Below are positions 33,241 through 43,446 of a stretch of DNA of 64,000 nt, piece after piece. The position numbers and the translations under genes were made by a program. This DNA is from Chalciporus piperatus (taxonomy: Eukaryota > Basidiomycota > Agaricomycetes > Boletales > Boletaceae), in contig JBBPTG010000095.1 in NCBI GenBank assembly GCA_038093975.1, positions 1 through 64,000 of the forward strand. The letters are read 5' to 3'. The notes under the pieces are model-generated. The model was not told the DNA's origin and did no database searches. It worked only from the letters and a program-made list of their open reading frames with translations. Position 1 is the first letter of the stretch. Each line of letters begins with the position of its first letter.

Positions 33241-33483
33241 TGTTTGGACTCATTGGAGAGAAATCTATATTGAAATATATCTTCCAGCATATACTCTCTT
33301 TTGTATTATGGGCATCATTTTGGTCTGCATCAACCGCGTGTACACACGAGTAAGTTTTACAAGGTACACTCCTGCACGATTCTCCGAGTGCGAGCTGGCA
33401 GATAACAGCATACAACACGACGATACACCATCGGCTCTCACAATAACAGCAACTAAGCAACCAAAACTCCGTTTCCTTCCCCC

Positions 33484-33705
33484 TCAAAAATCTATTTTCA
33501 GGTCGATCTGCGAGGCCAGGGTTATCTAGGGATCCTTGCAGACGGAAAGCACGTTCAACTTACTTGGGAAACTACCTCCTCAACCTTCCTCTCCAAGAGC
33601 TCAGTAAAGTCGCGCATCCCTTCTGCGACCCTGGGAGCACACGCATCACAACCCCGCGCTTTGACACTCTGCACAGTTTTCTCCGCGACCGCTACTAGGC
33701 GAGCT
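33484..33705 (-). pseudogene. BTB family 3'-end fragment 1
   Basis: Only the 3' end survives: VAEKTVQSVKARGCDACAPR, then AEGMRDFTELLERKVEEVVS, a normal GTAAGT donor, an intron of about 55 nt and the 24-nt terminal micro-exon encoding IDLKIDF with TGA at 33484-33486. Upstream of about 33705 the similarity stops abruptly, so the BTB domain and most of the gene are missing. The reading frame and splice sites remain intact, which suggests recent truncation. Confidence 0.75.
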
Positions 33706-33950
33706 CAGCTTACTGTCCACGTAGATTTGCGTGCAGAATTTTCACCCACCTGCACAGACCTGCACTGGCATCGGAAGCCAAAGAGCCTAAAATTTGGCGC
33801 GGAGTCGGATTGGACGATCCTGAAGAAATTTTCTATGAGGAGTCACCTTGTGCACTTCGCCCGAATCGGGATTACTTAGATAGAGAAGACGACTCGTTCG
33901 TACAGGTTCTACGAGCCCTGTTTCGTGATTTCATCGCTCTGCGTAACTTG
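33706..33950. repeat. Duplicated intergenic sequence of the BTB tandem unit
   Basis: It shares several blocks with about 35545-35765: CCCACCTGCA, TGGCATC(G/C)GAAGCC, GCGGAGTCGG-TYGGACGA, ATGAGxAGTCACC, and GA(G/A)AxGACTCGYTCGTA. It therefore marks the same intergenic position in two diverged copies of a tandem unit. No coding function seen. Confidence 0.6.
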
Positions 33951-33952
33951 AA

Positions 33953-34192
33953 TCACAGATGCTTCGCGGACAAAAAAGGCAGAAAACTTAGCCGGGAAAC
34001 TTCAATCCTGTCCAAGACTTCCGCGAACTCAAGCATTCCTTGTGTAATGTTGCGAGAGCAAGTTTCACAATCTCGTGTCTCAGGCTGATGATGTGTATAG
34101 TATTCTCCGCACGTGCCTCTACAGTTGCTCCGCGTGATATACAACTTGCAATACCACACCTCGCTGGCTCCTCGTTTCGTCGCCTCAATCAC
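33953..34192 (-). pseudogene. BTB family 3'-end fragment 2
   Basis: Degraded copy of the BTB C-terminal region: SRGATVEARAENT in one frame, then RDCETCSRNITQGMLEFAEV in another, corresponding to CRATIETRAEKT and NCPPCSLNISQGMRDFADLL of the intact neighbour. The frame breaks between them. The conserved GTAAGT donor has become CTAAGT, and no terminal micro-exon is found. It starts four bases from the stop of the next copy. Confidence 0.7.
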
Positions 34193-34196
34193 TTTT

Positions 34197-35213
34197 TCAA
34201 AACTTCAACTCCAGGTCGATCTGCGAGAGAAAATAAGCCAGGCCTCTCGACAAATCCCTCGCAGACAGGAAGGGCGTCCGACTTACCTGGGAAACCACCT
34301 CCTCGACTTTCCCTGCCAAAAGATCCGCGAAGTCGCGCATGCCTTGAGAAATATTGAGAGAGCAAGGCGGGCAGTTTCGCGCCCTAACGAGCTGTACCGT
34401 TTTCTCTGCGCGAGTCTCTATGGTTGCCCTGCATGGTTTGTCTCGAAGCTCTGTGAAAATCTTTTCCACGAATTCATCCCACCATTGGAGCGGCGCGTCG
34501 AACACCTTGTACTTAAGCCTCGCCGATCGTGGACATCCACATCTGCCGCTGTTGGGAGAAGATTGACCAGAAAGCCACAGACAACCGTTGGCGTTCACAT
34601 AATGAGATCTGATCCAGGATAGATCTGTCCCCAGGGCATATGCGGCATCTCCACATTGTTTGTGGTAGGCGAGCAAAGCGAGCAGATCAGCTGCGCTGAT
34701 CAGCCCGATCTCCTCGAACCAGGAAGGGACGAGAGGCCGCGTCAAAGTGATTTTCGCAGCAAGCAGGGTCTCCTCCCTCAAGCGCCCCCGATGCGCGATC
34801 GCAAAACACGAAAGGGGCTCTGCCTCGAGGATTTTGGGGTTGGAAATAGCCTGTCGAACCTTCTGCTCGATGGCGTCGAGGGAATACTTTTTGGCTGCCT
34901 CGAGGACATCAACGACGTCCTTGAGCACCTCGAGCTTGGGATCGTCTGCGAGGGTGCAAGGATAGCAAAAACGGAGGAGGGCATCAAGAGCCTTGCTATC
35001 CTCTGTTACAGGAATGACAGCAAGGCCGTCCTTGATCTCCTGTTCCTCGCTTGCCTCGGCGGGCTGGGGAATGCTGAAGAGGGATTCGAAGAATGGAGAG
35101 GCGAGGGAGAGGAAGAGCTTGAAGACACGGAAATCAACGTTATCAGATGTGCGTAAGATGATGTCCGCCTTCGCGTGATCAAACGGGGCAGATGCACAGG
35201 TAGGCTCAGACAT
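34197..35213 (-). CDS. BTB/POZ-domain protein, tandem copy T1
   Basis: 316 residues after removal of a 66-nt intron (minus strand GTAAGT...TCGCAG), with terminal exon IDLELKF. The intron has no stop and is a multiple of three, so an unspliced message would encode the same C terminus with 22 extra residues; no other copy shows this. The BTB domain begins PFDHAKADIILRTSDNVDF then FKLFLSLASPFFESLF, with the usual HK changed to FK. Then DGLAVIPVTEDSKALDALLR and FCYPCTLADDPKLEVLKDVV. The variable segment is short: after LWLSG come only 9 residues before the CGC motif. The end region carries DKPCRATIETRAEKTVQ and NCPPC. The start is at MSEPTC (35213); a TATA-like stretch lies near 35345. Confidence 0.88.
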   Translation of the reverse strand: MSEPTCASAPFDHAKADIILRTSDNVDFRVFKLFLSLASPFFESLFSIPQPAEASEEQEIKDGLAVIPVTEDSKALDALLRFCYPCTLADDPKLEVLKDVVDVLEAAKKYSLDAIEQKVRQAISNPKILEAEPLSCFAIAHRGRLREETLLAAKITLTRPLVPSWFEEIGLISAADLLALLAYHKQCGDAAYALGTDLSWIRSHYVNANGCLWLSGQSSPNSGRCGCPRSARLKYKVFDAPLQWWDEFVEKIFTELRDKPCRATIETRAEKTVQLVRARNCPPCSLNISQGMRDFADLLAGKVEEVVSQVSRTPFLSARDLSRGLAYFLSQIDLELKF

Positions 35214-35990
35214 TGCTACAGCGGGCTATGTTAGGACTTGACGCACGAGTGCGATGCGGAGGCTCACCAGCAGCTTGTATCGAGAGAGGAGCGGAGGGAG
35301 TAGACAGCTGTATCGATGTCAACAATGAACATCGCAGGAAAATTATAATTTATACCTTTGCGACCATCGATACGTTTTCAGAAACAGCTGATTCTCCCGA
35401 CAGGGGGATTCTAACGCCTCCTCGGAGCCCGAGGTGCCTCACAGTATGTACCAATGAATCTTATCCCGGACCCCACTCTCGACTGCTCCAAGGTGCATGG
35501 ATCAACCATTTGAGGCGAGTTCAACTTTTTATCCATGCGTAGACTCTTTTTGTATGGAAATTTGCCCACCTGCATCGGGACGAAATGTCACTAGCGACTT
35601 GAATGGCATCCGAAGCCTATGAGCCTAGAAATTCAGCGCACGGAGTCGGGTCGGACGACCCTAAAGAATTTTTATATGAGAAGTCACCCTGTAGCTAACG
35701 TAGCACATTGCCCTGGATTATAATAGATAGGAAGAGAAGGGGACTCGCTCGTATGGTAGGTTCGTACCTCGCACAGCGGTTAAGCCGGATAGTCCTCCCT
35801 CACTTGGCATGTGAGATCGTTCATTCGCAGGTAAGAAGGAAGACTTCGCGTTTTGATCTGCAGATATTGAAGGTAAGCCTTGCGACATGTCGGACAAGCA
35901 TCCGTGGCGGGGTCTCCTCTTCTCAATTGTCAGTGCAAGTTTTCGGCAAAAAACTGCAATATTTCGCTGGGTTTCCATGGCCTCCCTCTT
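35214..35990. other. Intergenic gap between BTB copies T1 and T2
   Basis: It carries the T1 promoter and the partner of the duplicated intergenic block at 33706-33950 (about 35545-35765). No gene recognised. Confidence 0.5.
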
Positions 35991-37017
35991 TCAAAACACT
36001 AGCTCTAAGTCGATCTACGAGGTAGAAGTCAGACGTAACCACAGATGCTTCGCAGACAAGAAGGGGTGGACAACTTACCTGGGAAACTACCTCCTCAACC
36101 TTCCTTGCCAAAAGATCCGCGAAGTCGTGCATTCCTTGAGAGATACTAGAAGAGCAGACCGGGCAGTTTCGCGCCCTAACGAGTTGTACCGTTTTCTCTG
36201 CGCGAGTCTCTATGGTTGCCCTGCATGGTCTGTCCCATAGCTCTATAAAGATCTCCTCCATGAAGTTGTCCCACCATTGGAGCGGCGGGTTGAACAGCTT
36301 GTACTTAAGCCTCGCCGATCGCGGACATGCACAACTTGAATTATATCCATCAATGGAATATTCTCCAGAAAGCCATAGACAACCGCTGGTGTTCGCATAA
36401 TGCGTTCTGATCCAGGACAAATCTGTCCCCAGTGCATATGCAGCATCTCCACATTTTTTGTGGTAAGTAAGCAATGCAAGGAGATCAGCCGCACCTATCA
36501 GTTCTATCTCCTCGAACCAGGAAGGGATGAGAGGCCGCGTCAAAGTGGCTTTTGCAGCAAGCAGGGTCTCCTCCCTCACGTGCCCCCGATGCGCGATCGC
36601 AAAACACGAAAGAGGCTCTGCCTCGAGGATTTTGGGGTTAGAAATAGCCTGGCGAGCCTTCTGCTCGATGGCGTCGAGGGAGTACTTTTTGGCTGCCTCG
36701 AGAACATCAACGACGTCCTTGAGCACCTCAAGCGTTGGGTCATCTGCCAAGGTGCATGGGTAACAGAAGCGAAGGAGGGCATCGAGAGTTTTGCTGTTCT
36801 CTGTGACAGGGATGACAGCGAGACCGTCCTTTATCTCCTGTTCCTCGCTTGCCTCGGCGGGCTGGGGAATGTCGAAGAGGGATTCGAAGAATGGAGAGGC
36901 GAGGGAGAGGAAGAGCTTGAAGATGCGAAAATCGATGTTGTCGGACGAACGTAGTATGACATCCGCCCTCGGGTGATCGAAAGGCGTTGCAGAGTAAGTG
37001 GTGCTGGACATTGTCAT
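35991..37017 (-). CDS. BTB/POZ-domain protein, tandem copy T2
   Basis: 320 residues after removal of a 64-nt intron; the last 24 nt encode IDLELVF. The start MTMSSTTYSATPFDH at 37017 may use the second ATG two codons later. This is the closest sister of T1: residues from ASEEQEIKDGLAVIPVTENS through the middle helix block are nearly the same. The two differ sharply between WLSG and the C-x-C: T2 has EYSIDGYNSS before CAC. A TATA-like TATAAAT (minus strand) lies near 37130. The intron contains words also found around fragment 2 (GCGAAGCATCTGTG), confirming a shared origin. Confidence 0.88.
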
Positions 37018-37438
37018 AGATACCTGGGGATGAGCGTTACTCCTGTCATATGCTGGATCGTGCTTGGAACTTACTCAAGTAAGCAAGGCGGAACGACTCG
37101 TGTGACGAAACTTTGCAACTCGAGGATCGAGATTTATATTTGCAAGGGCTCTGGCAGGACTTGCTTCCGGAAATTGCATGTAGGGGTAGTAAGTTAGGTC
37201 TGTTGCCGTCTTCTGATGAAGCCAGGAGTCGGATTTAGAGCAAGATCAAAAGAAATATGACATCATAGGGAAGGAAAGCACGAGTTCAAGAATACCGGGG
37301 TCCTTCATGACACCAACCTCATCGCAGCATCACCAATACCTGTGTCAACGTCACCCAAAATATCACCCAGTCGGCGAAATCCCAGCCTCGACCTTGACGG
37401 TTGATCAATAGGCTGCAACAGCACACGATCTCTCCACT

Positions 37439-37867
37439 TCAAGTTTCTCTTCGTTTATTCCACCCAGGCGGAATGATGCTATTGGTTGTTAACCCGATCG
37501 AGAGAATGTCATTCGATCCTCCAGTGTACACATGGGAGACGATGGAGGTATTACCCTCGCGTTGAGTTCGACTATGGAAAACACGGCGGCATGCACTGAC
37601 ATATGTTGAAAAATACATTGAACTGTCTTCAAGTTCCTTAGACGGGACGACGACGCCTACTACGTCTCCAACTTCGAATCCTCTGAGTCTCTGGCAAGAC
37701 TCTGGGGGTCGATGTTTGGTCCAGGAGTCTGCAGGGGATATCCTCCAGGCGAGCACAAGTGTGTTACATAGAACTGCTTTTACCAACGACAATTTGGATA
37801 ATAGTGTGACTGTTCCGCGAGTCGGGTCCGACACAAAATACAAAGCAAAGCGCATCGAGTCCGACAT
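37439..37867 (-). CDS. Hypothetical 142-residue ORF
   Basis: Single open frame from an ATG at 37867 (MSDSMRFALYFVSDPTRGTV) in the gap between T2 and T3. It contains RGFEVGDVVGVVVPSKELED but no domain I recognise, and no copy occurs in the other BTB spacers. It could be a small lineage-specific gene or chance. The rest of 37018-38002 is featureless. Confidence 0.3.
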   Translation of the reverse strand: MSDSMRFALYFVSDPTRGTVTLLSKLSLVKAVLCNTLVLAWRISPADSWTKHRPPESCQRLRGFEVGDVVGVVVPSKELEDSSMYFSTYVSACRRVFHSRTQREGNTSIVSHVYTGGSNDILSIGLTTNSIIPPGWNKRRET

Positions 37868-38002
37868 TTCAACGGAACTTCAACCATTAATTCAAGTTCT
37901 GAACAGTAATTCGAGCCTATAGTGCAATAAAACAAGGTTCGTTGATAAGTCCAAGTCCTCGCCAGCATTCCACAAGCTTCATTTCCATCCTCTTCGGCCG
38001 AG

Positions 38003-39058
38003 TCAGAACCTCAACTCCAACACAATCTGTCAGCCGTCAGACTTTCCCGCAGGTGTACCAGGGGTGCAACTTACATGAGAAATTACTTCCTCTACCTTTT
38101 TCGCCAATACATCGGAAAATTCTCCCATGCCTGCTGCGACGTTGGCAGAGCAGGTGGCACAGTTTCGTCCTCTAACATGCCGTACTGTCTCCTCCGCAAC
38201 ACTGTCAAGAGTTGCCCTGCACGGTTTCTCCCGCAGCGCTGTGAAGGTTTCGACCATGAAATCATCCCACCATTTGGGAGCACTCTTGTCAACGTGGAAC
38301 CCATACCCACTGGCAGTCGGTGACCTTGGACAACCGCAGCCAGAGTCGCGCCCCAGCCATTTGTAGGGGACAATGTTGGAGTAATGAGCAACGATCCAGG
38401 ATGAATCCGCTCTCAGCTTATAAACAGCATCTCCACATTTTTGATGATAGGTAATCAACATGAGCAGCTCAGTGGCGGTAATGAGGTTGATTTCTTTGAA
38501 CCACGAGGGAACGAGAGGCTGCGTTAACGTGTATTTTGCAGCTAGCCTTGTTTCCGCTCGCAAGCGGCCCCGGCACGCAACTGCAAAGCAGCTCATTGGA
38601 TTGGACCCGAGGACCTCAGGGTTTGTGACGGCTTTTGTCGCTTTCTTCTCAATGACATCAAGGGAGTATTTCCTGGCTGCCTCGAGGACGTCCAAAATTT
38701 CCTTCATCACGTCGAGTTTCGGGTCATCTGCCAAAGTGCATGGATAGCAAAAGCGGAGGAGAGCATCGAGAGTTTTGCTGTTCTCTGTGACAGGGATGAC
38801 AGCGAGATCGTCCTTGATCTCCTGTTCCTCGCTTGCCTCGGCGGGCTGGGGAATGTCGAAGAGGGATTCGAAGAATGGAGAGGCGAGGGAGAGGAAGAGT
38901 TTGAAGACACGGAAATTGATCTTGTCGGATGAGCGTAAAATGACGTCCGCTTTTGGGTGATCAAAGGGTGCGGCAGCGTAAGTGGTCCCAAATATTGTCG
39001 CAGATGCTTGGGGACGGGCGCTTGGGTGGTTGGAAGATGGCTTGGCTTGGCTTGACAT
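38003..39058 (-). CDS. BTB/POZ-domain protein, tandem copy T3
   Basis: 335 residues with a 48-nt last intron and terminal exon IVLELRF. The start MSSQAKPSSNHPSARPQA at 39058 gives a longer, Ser/Pro/Ala-rich N terminus than T1 or T2. BTB domain: PFDHPKADVILRSSDKINF and FKLFLSLASPFFESLF. It diverges through the middle (VLGSNPMSCFAVACRGRLRA) and has a short variable segment, WLGRDSGCGC. The Cys motif near the end is NCATCSANVAAGM. The frame upstream of 39058 stays open through a possible 5' UTR intron, so a longer start cannot be excluded. Confidence 0.86.
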
Positions 39059-39399
39059 TTTATAGAGGATCTGTAAACAACTGCATGAGTCAAATCTTAG
39101 TCTCATCTTTGAGGCGAGATGGCGACCTCAAAACTTACAGAAATACGTGAAGGCTTGGGGGTTAAGAGTAGCAATATCGTTGCTCTTCCATTACAATCAA
39201 GATCATGTATTTATATGGTTGGACGATAGATCATGTGCTGAACAAGGCATACTTTCGGAAGCGCGAAGTCCTGGGGTGTGGACCGCTACGTTCCGTCGTC
39301 GGCCCGCTGATAAAATGAGATGCCTGCAGCACCTATGGGAGAAAATAAATTTAATACGCCGGGTCAAGACCAAGTTCGATGGGATGGAACCTTAGCTTC

Positions 39400-39700
39400 A
39401 CTGCATCGGAAAGGCTCTGCCTCAAGGATTTTTGGGGTTGAGATAGGGAGATAGCCCGACGGGCCCTCTTCTCAATGGCGTCTAGGAAATGCTTCTTGGC
39501 TACCCCAAAGACACTCACAGCATTCCTTAACACCTCGAATCCGGGGTCGTCTCCCGAGGTGCGGGGATAGCAGAAACAGAGGAGGGCATCGAGAGCTAAA
39601 GAGCCTGGGTGAAGATGCAGGGGAAAGGAAGAGCTTGAAGATGAGAAAGTAGATCGGACATTGTCCAATGAGCGTATCGCTTTCAAGTTCGGGTGCCACT
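39400..39700 (-). pseudogene. BTB family internal fragment 3
   Basis: Minus-strand remnants of LDALLCFCYPRTSGDDPGFE, then VLRNAVSVFGVAKKHFLDAI and EKRARRAIS, corresponding to the end of the BTB domain, with a separate frame giving FLIFKLFLSPAS for the start. Frames shift between the two, and the C-terminal half and terminal exon are missing. 39701-40080 holds no further recognisable sequence. Confidence 0.7.
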
Positions 39701-40080
39701 GACTGCCACTGATCATACGTGGCGTAGGGATACAATCACCTGCATTGCTACAATGGTCAAGATCTAGCAACTACTGGTAAAAATGCTACTCACCGGCCCT
39801 CGCTCCAAAGAGAACGCATCTTGCCCATGGCTTGTTAGAGTAATCTAGTCCGTAGCAGGACAGCGTCCGGATGCAGTTGTTCTTCCGAGTCGTTACCATT
39901 AATTATAGCTCCGTACGAGAAGAGCCCTGATTGTTTGCATGTTTTTGAGAGCCATGTATTGTTGAGGAACGCAGTCGTAGTCCATGTCCAGGCGCGTTGT
40001 GAACGCGACGCGACGCGAATACGCGTGAGACATCTGACCTTGACCCCAAGTACTTCAATCGACCTACCTACTGCCTAACG

Positions 40081-41424
40081 ATGGATTCGTTCCTCGTTGA
40101 ATGTCCCATCCATCTCGACGCCGTTCCAATCAATGACATCCGTGTCTTCAAATGCGGTAATACAGATTCATGTTTCAACTGTCGTCTGACCGATCTCTTT
40201 CGCTTTTTGCTTCATTACGACTAGGGCACGGGTTTTGTGAGCCGTGTCTGGAGGCACATCTCGCTCGTAACGCAAGCCCGTTAACATGCCCTTCGTGCCG
40301 CAAGCAAGTCAAACGCAAAGAAGTGTTCCAACTCTTCTTGACCCCTGCTCGATCATCGACGCAAGTACCTAGCGCTGGCTCCTCAGAATCTTCACCCAGC
40401 AGTCAGCGAGCCTCAGAGACGATGTATCGTCATTTGATATTAGAGCTCGACAAAGCTCAGGCTGTTCATGCCAACTGCTCCATACGTAATGAAGAATTGG
40501 AAGATGAGGTTGAAATCCTCAGCAGTCGCAACACCCGTAACATCCACACGATACACGTTCTTCGCGATCAAAAGGAAGACCTGGAACGGAGGCTCGTCAA
40601 AGAACTGGACAGCGTTCAATATATCGCCAAACAGAACGACCAACTCAAAGAAGAATCAATGACCCTCCGGGCTGAAAACCAAAAGTCGGCCAAGACCTTG
40701 GACCAAACGCGGCAGGAGTTGCAAATGGCAGTGGAGCGAGTGAAAGATTTCCAAGGTTACATTGATAAGTATAAACGCAAGGCAAGTACATTCTCTGCCC
40801 CGAGTACTTTTTTTCCTATTACACGTTCTTCAGATCGAGCTCGAGAAGAAAAAGCGGAAAGCACTCGAGCACGCACACCAGCGCTCGCCGGGGAAGGTCG
40901 AAGATGAGTCGTTGATGGTCGTCGACGCGAATGCACGGGATATACTCCACAAGGGTGATCCTGACCTTGGATGGTTAGACGAAGCCTGCGAGGTGAAGGG
41001 TGATATGCTCGATGTCACGGACAGAGAGAGCGAGGAGTCGGAGAGGGAAAGTGAAGATGAGTTGCGGCTCGGTTTTCCTGATCCCAGAGGTAAACAGCGG
41101 GCCTGGGTGGACAAGGGAAAAGCGAAGGTTGGGAATGGGGAACGAGATGGGCTTCCAGTCAAGGAAACTCGTGCACCAAAGCCTCTCGCACGATTTTCTT
41201 CTGACTGGACCCTCGGCCCAGAGGTTGCTGGACCGTCGTCTTCTGGCCTAGGTAGGAAGCGCAAACCTGACAGCAGTCGGGTAGGGGGAAGCAAGCTTTT
41301 TAAGGTAAAGGTGACGACAGGTCCACAGAGAACAGGCGATTCTGTGTTAGCCATCGACAGCCGTGGTCACGTCAAGGGCACGGTTGTACTGGGTTCCCGG
41401 CAGAAGCTCAACTCGAAGAACTGA
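40081..41424 (+). CDS. RING-finger coiled-coil protein with an altered first zinc pair
   Basis: The start MDSFLVECPIHLDAVPINDI joins over an intron to GHGFCEPCLEAHLARNASPL and CPSCRKQVKRKE. The second half of the RING is canonical (C-G-H-x-F-C-x2-C...C-P-x-C), but the first pair reads C-x2-H (CPIH) instead of C-x2-C. Then follow a Ser-rich linker, about 130 residues of coiled coil (for example EELEDEVEILSSRNTRN, NQKSAKTLDQTRQELQMAVE), an intron at 40781-40834, and a long charged C-terminal region with KQRAWVDKGKAKVG and GLGRKRKPDSSRVGGSKLFK. The gene matches the layout of 26170-27136 but is not a close copy. It is probably a nuclear E3 ligase, if the substituted His still binds zinc. Confidence 0.83.
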
Positions 41425-42161
41425 TAGACATTGGCATCTTATACCCATCTTCTTGATTTCCACCCGCACACAACTAGAAACGGCACATCAGCATCTGTAA
41501 CTTTATTACCAAGCACCAATCCATGTACAATACCACCATACCACGCCCGCGTTTTTGGCCACCTTTCCTCCGTTCCTTTTGTAGGAAGACATATACACCA
41601 GAGTAGGGTGTCTACTCTAGTGTGTAGTTGACCGGGGGGAGCAAGGCGACGGAGGTCCATCCTAGTGAGCCTACTCACGCGTCCTTTGCAAGTTTCTCTG
41701 TGTTCTCACTAAGATTCATCGTGCACGCCTGTGTTCCATACGACGCCGTCAGGTACGTCGATTAAGTCTTGACTCGTCATCATCCCCAATACTCAAGCTC
41801 ATAAAACAGGTTTCCTGCTGCCTTCTATCCATGCTGCACCTCCTTTCTTTGCGTGAGGTTATACTTGTTGATCGCAGAGGCGACAAGGATGACTGTGACC
41901 AGAGAGTAGCCACTGACTCCCAGTACATAGAGCCTCCATGCAGATCATTGGACAAGAGATACTGCGGAATGAACGGATAAATCGTACGTCGTCACTCACG
42001 AATCACGACCAGTCGCACCGACCATTCAACCGTCCTCTCAAAGGTCGAGTATACAAGGGGAAGGACATTCGGGATCTGCCGACTAACCCGAACGGTTGTC
42101 TTCATTCCGACTCTTTGGTCTGCAGCTAGGAGAGACTAACTGAGCCCCCCAAAGCCCGCCA
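41425..42161. other. Intergenic gap
   Basis: 3' flank of the RING gene. No recognisable gene; the RPL11 fragment begins at its right end. Confidence 0.35.
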
Positions 42162-42500
42162 CACTGTCCGAGGGATGTCGCCATCTGGGAGACCAAGGTT
42201 GCTGAAATCCTTGAGTAAGGTCTCAAGGTTCAGGAGTACGAGTTGAAGCGGAAGAACAAGTTCTCGGCAGCTGTGCCCAGTGATTTTGGTATCGAGGAAC
42301 GCATCAATCCCGGCGCAAGATGCGACCAGGCCTGTATCGGTATCTTCGGCATGGACTTCTACGTGGTCATGGGCAGCCCAGGCATGCGTGTTTCAAGGAG
42401 AAAAGAGCGCAAGGCTCGTGTCGGCTTCCGATACCGTGTCACCAAGGGTGTCTTGGTACAACCAGAGTTTCGATGGCATCGTCTTGGTAAGCATTCAAGG
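42162..42500 (+). pseudogene. Ribosomal protein L11 (uL5) pseudogene, copy A
   Basis: The plus strand encodes KVAEILE, a stop, then GLKVQEYELKRKN and, downstream, ACIGIFGMDFYVVMGSPGMR, VSRRKERKARVGFRYRVTKG and, in another frame, WYNQSFDGIVL: the C-terminal two thirds of eukaryotic L11. An in-frame TAA at 42216-42218 and a frameshift near 42455 disable it. The N-terminal part is missing. No introns interrupt the fragment, so it could be a retrocopy, but the parent gene's structure is not known here. Confidence 0.85.
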
Positions 42501-43446
42501 GTTGAAGCTGCCTGATCGATCCTTTCTCCCCAGAAAGAAATGTATACTTGAATTCCCAATCTGCCACCCCAGCCGTTTGAAGGCACCGTTATATATGCAC
42601 AGCACCACATGACTAAACCCATGTGCATCTGCGACCAAAGTACGTACACCGTGTTCTTTCCCTCAGGATAAGACGTTTCACCGTTAATTAAATTGCACTC
42701 GACAGTCGAGCCCTCGTGTGGGCACATGTTCCCTGCCAAGTCATCGCGGGTGCCTGCTGGCTGCCATATTTACGAACATGCACCACGCCGTCGATAACTT
42801 GGCCTCACTCACTTTTCTGTTGTCTTTGATCAATTTGTGATTGCTTATTCTCGACACTACTTCTATGCGTAGGCTTACGACTATCTGAATAATGAAGGCT
42901 TTGTGAAGGGCGCTTCCTCACAGAAACTTGGCAAAACCGTTTCTTCGCCCTTCCACTGGACTCGTGCCCCCCTGGCGCAATCTCTTGCCATCTTGGAATG
43001 TGATACGAGCCTCCAGTGCAGGCACCCCTGACGGTGAGTGATGTCTTCTTTTTGCCGTGTGTCGAGGCTGACCGGTCGACTGACCCTACGTTCTTCGAAC
43101 CAGAGACGACAAATCCTACACGGCAGTAGAGAACAACGCCAATATCAATCAACGAATCGGTGGGCCAGCGGGCCCGACGGGACAATATGCATGCTCCGCA
43201 GCTTCACTGTCGGACGCTCGCATTGTGATTAGGAAACATTCTTTGGACTATGGCAGGCGCCGTCGTTTATTCATCTCCGGTAGTGGGTCCATGGGCACGC
43301 AACTACAGTGTGGATCGATAGTATAAAGCACAGTCGACAACGGGCTTTTCCCTCAGTCTATCTCGCGGTACACATTCGTAAGTCTGCACGCTTCAGTCAG
43401 GCTTCAATGTAGGTATAGTGACTATGTCCTACAGGTCTCCAAGACA
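42501..43446. repeat. Upstream segment of BTB copy A, shared with two other loci
   Basis: About 42775-43446 is similar to 45365-46019 (direct) and 55610-56230 (inverted): shared words include CACCACGCCGTCGATAAC, TTTTCTGTTGTCTTTGATC, TGAATAATGAAGGCTTTGTG, CTTCCACTGGACTCGTG, a GGTCGACTGA palindrome-like site near 43075, and TTCAGTCAGGCTTCAATGTA just before the ATG. It is the conserved promoter and upstream region of the duplicated BTB unit. Confidence 0.8.
43321..43328 (+). promoter_or_regulatory. TATA-like box of BTB copy A
   Basis: GTATAAAG, about 120 nt before the ATG. The equivalent GATATAAAGC is present at 45921 for copy B and on the minus strand at 55713-55722 for copy C. Confidence 0.55.

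Noticed and set aside
34656..35156. Antisense open frame of ~165 codons repeated in several BTB copies (also 36400-36954, 43498-43992, 55059-55553)
   Set aside because: Its presence in every recent copy follows from the copies being nearly identical; it contains no domain and lacks independent promoter or splice evidence.
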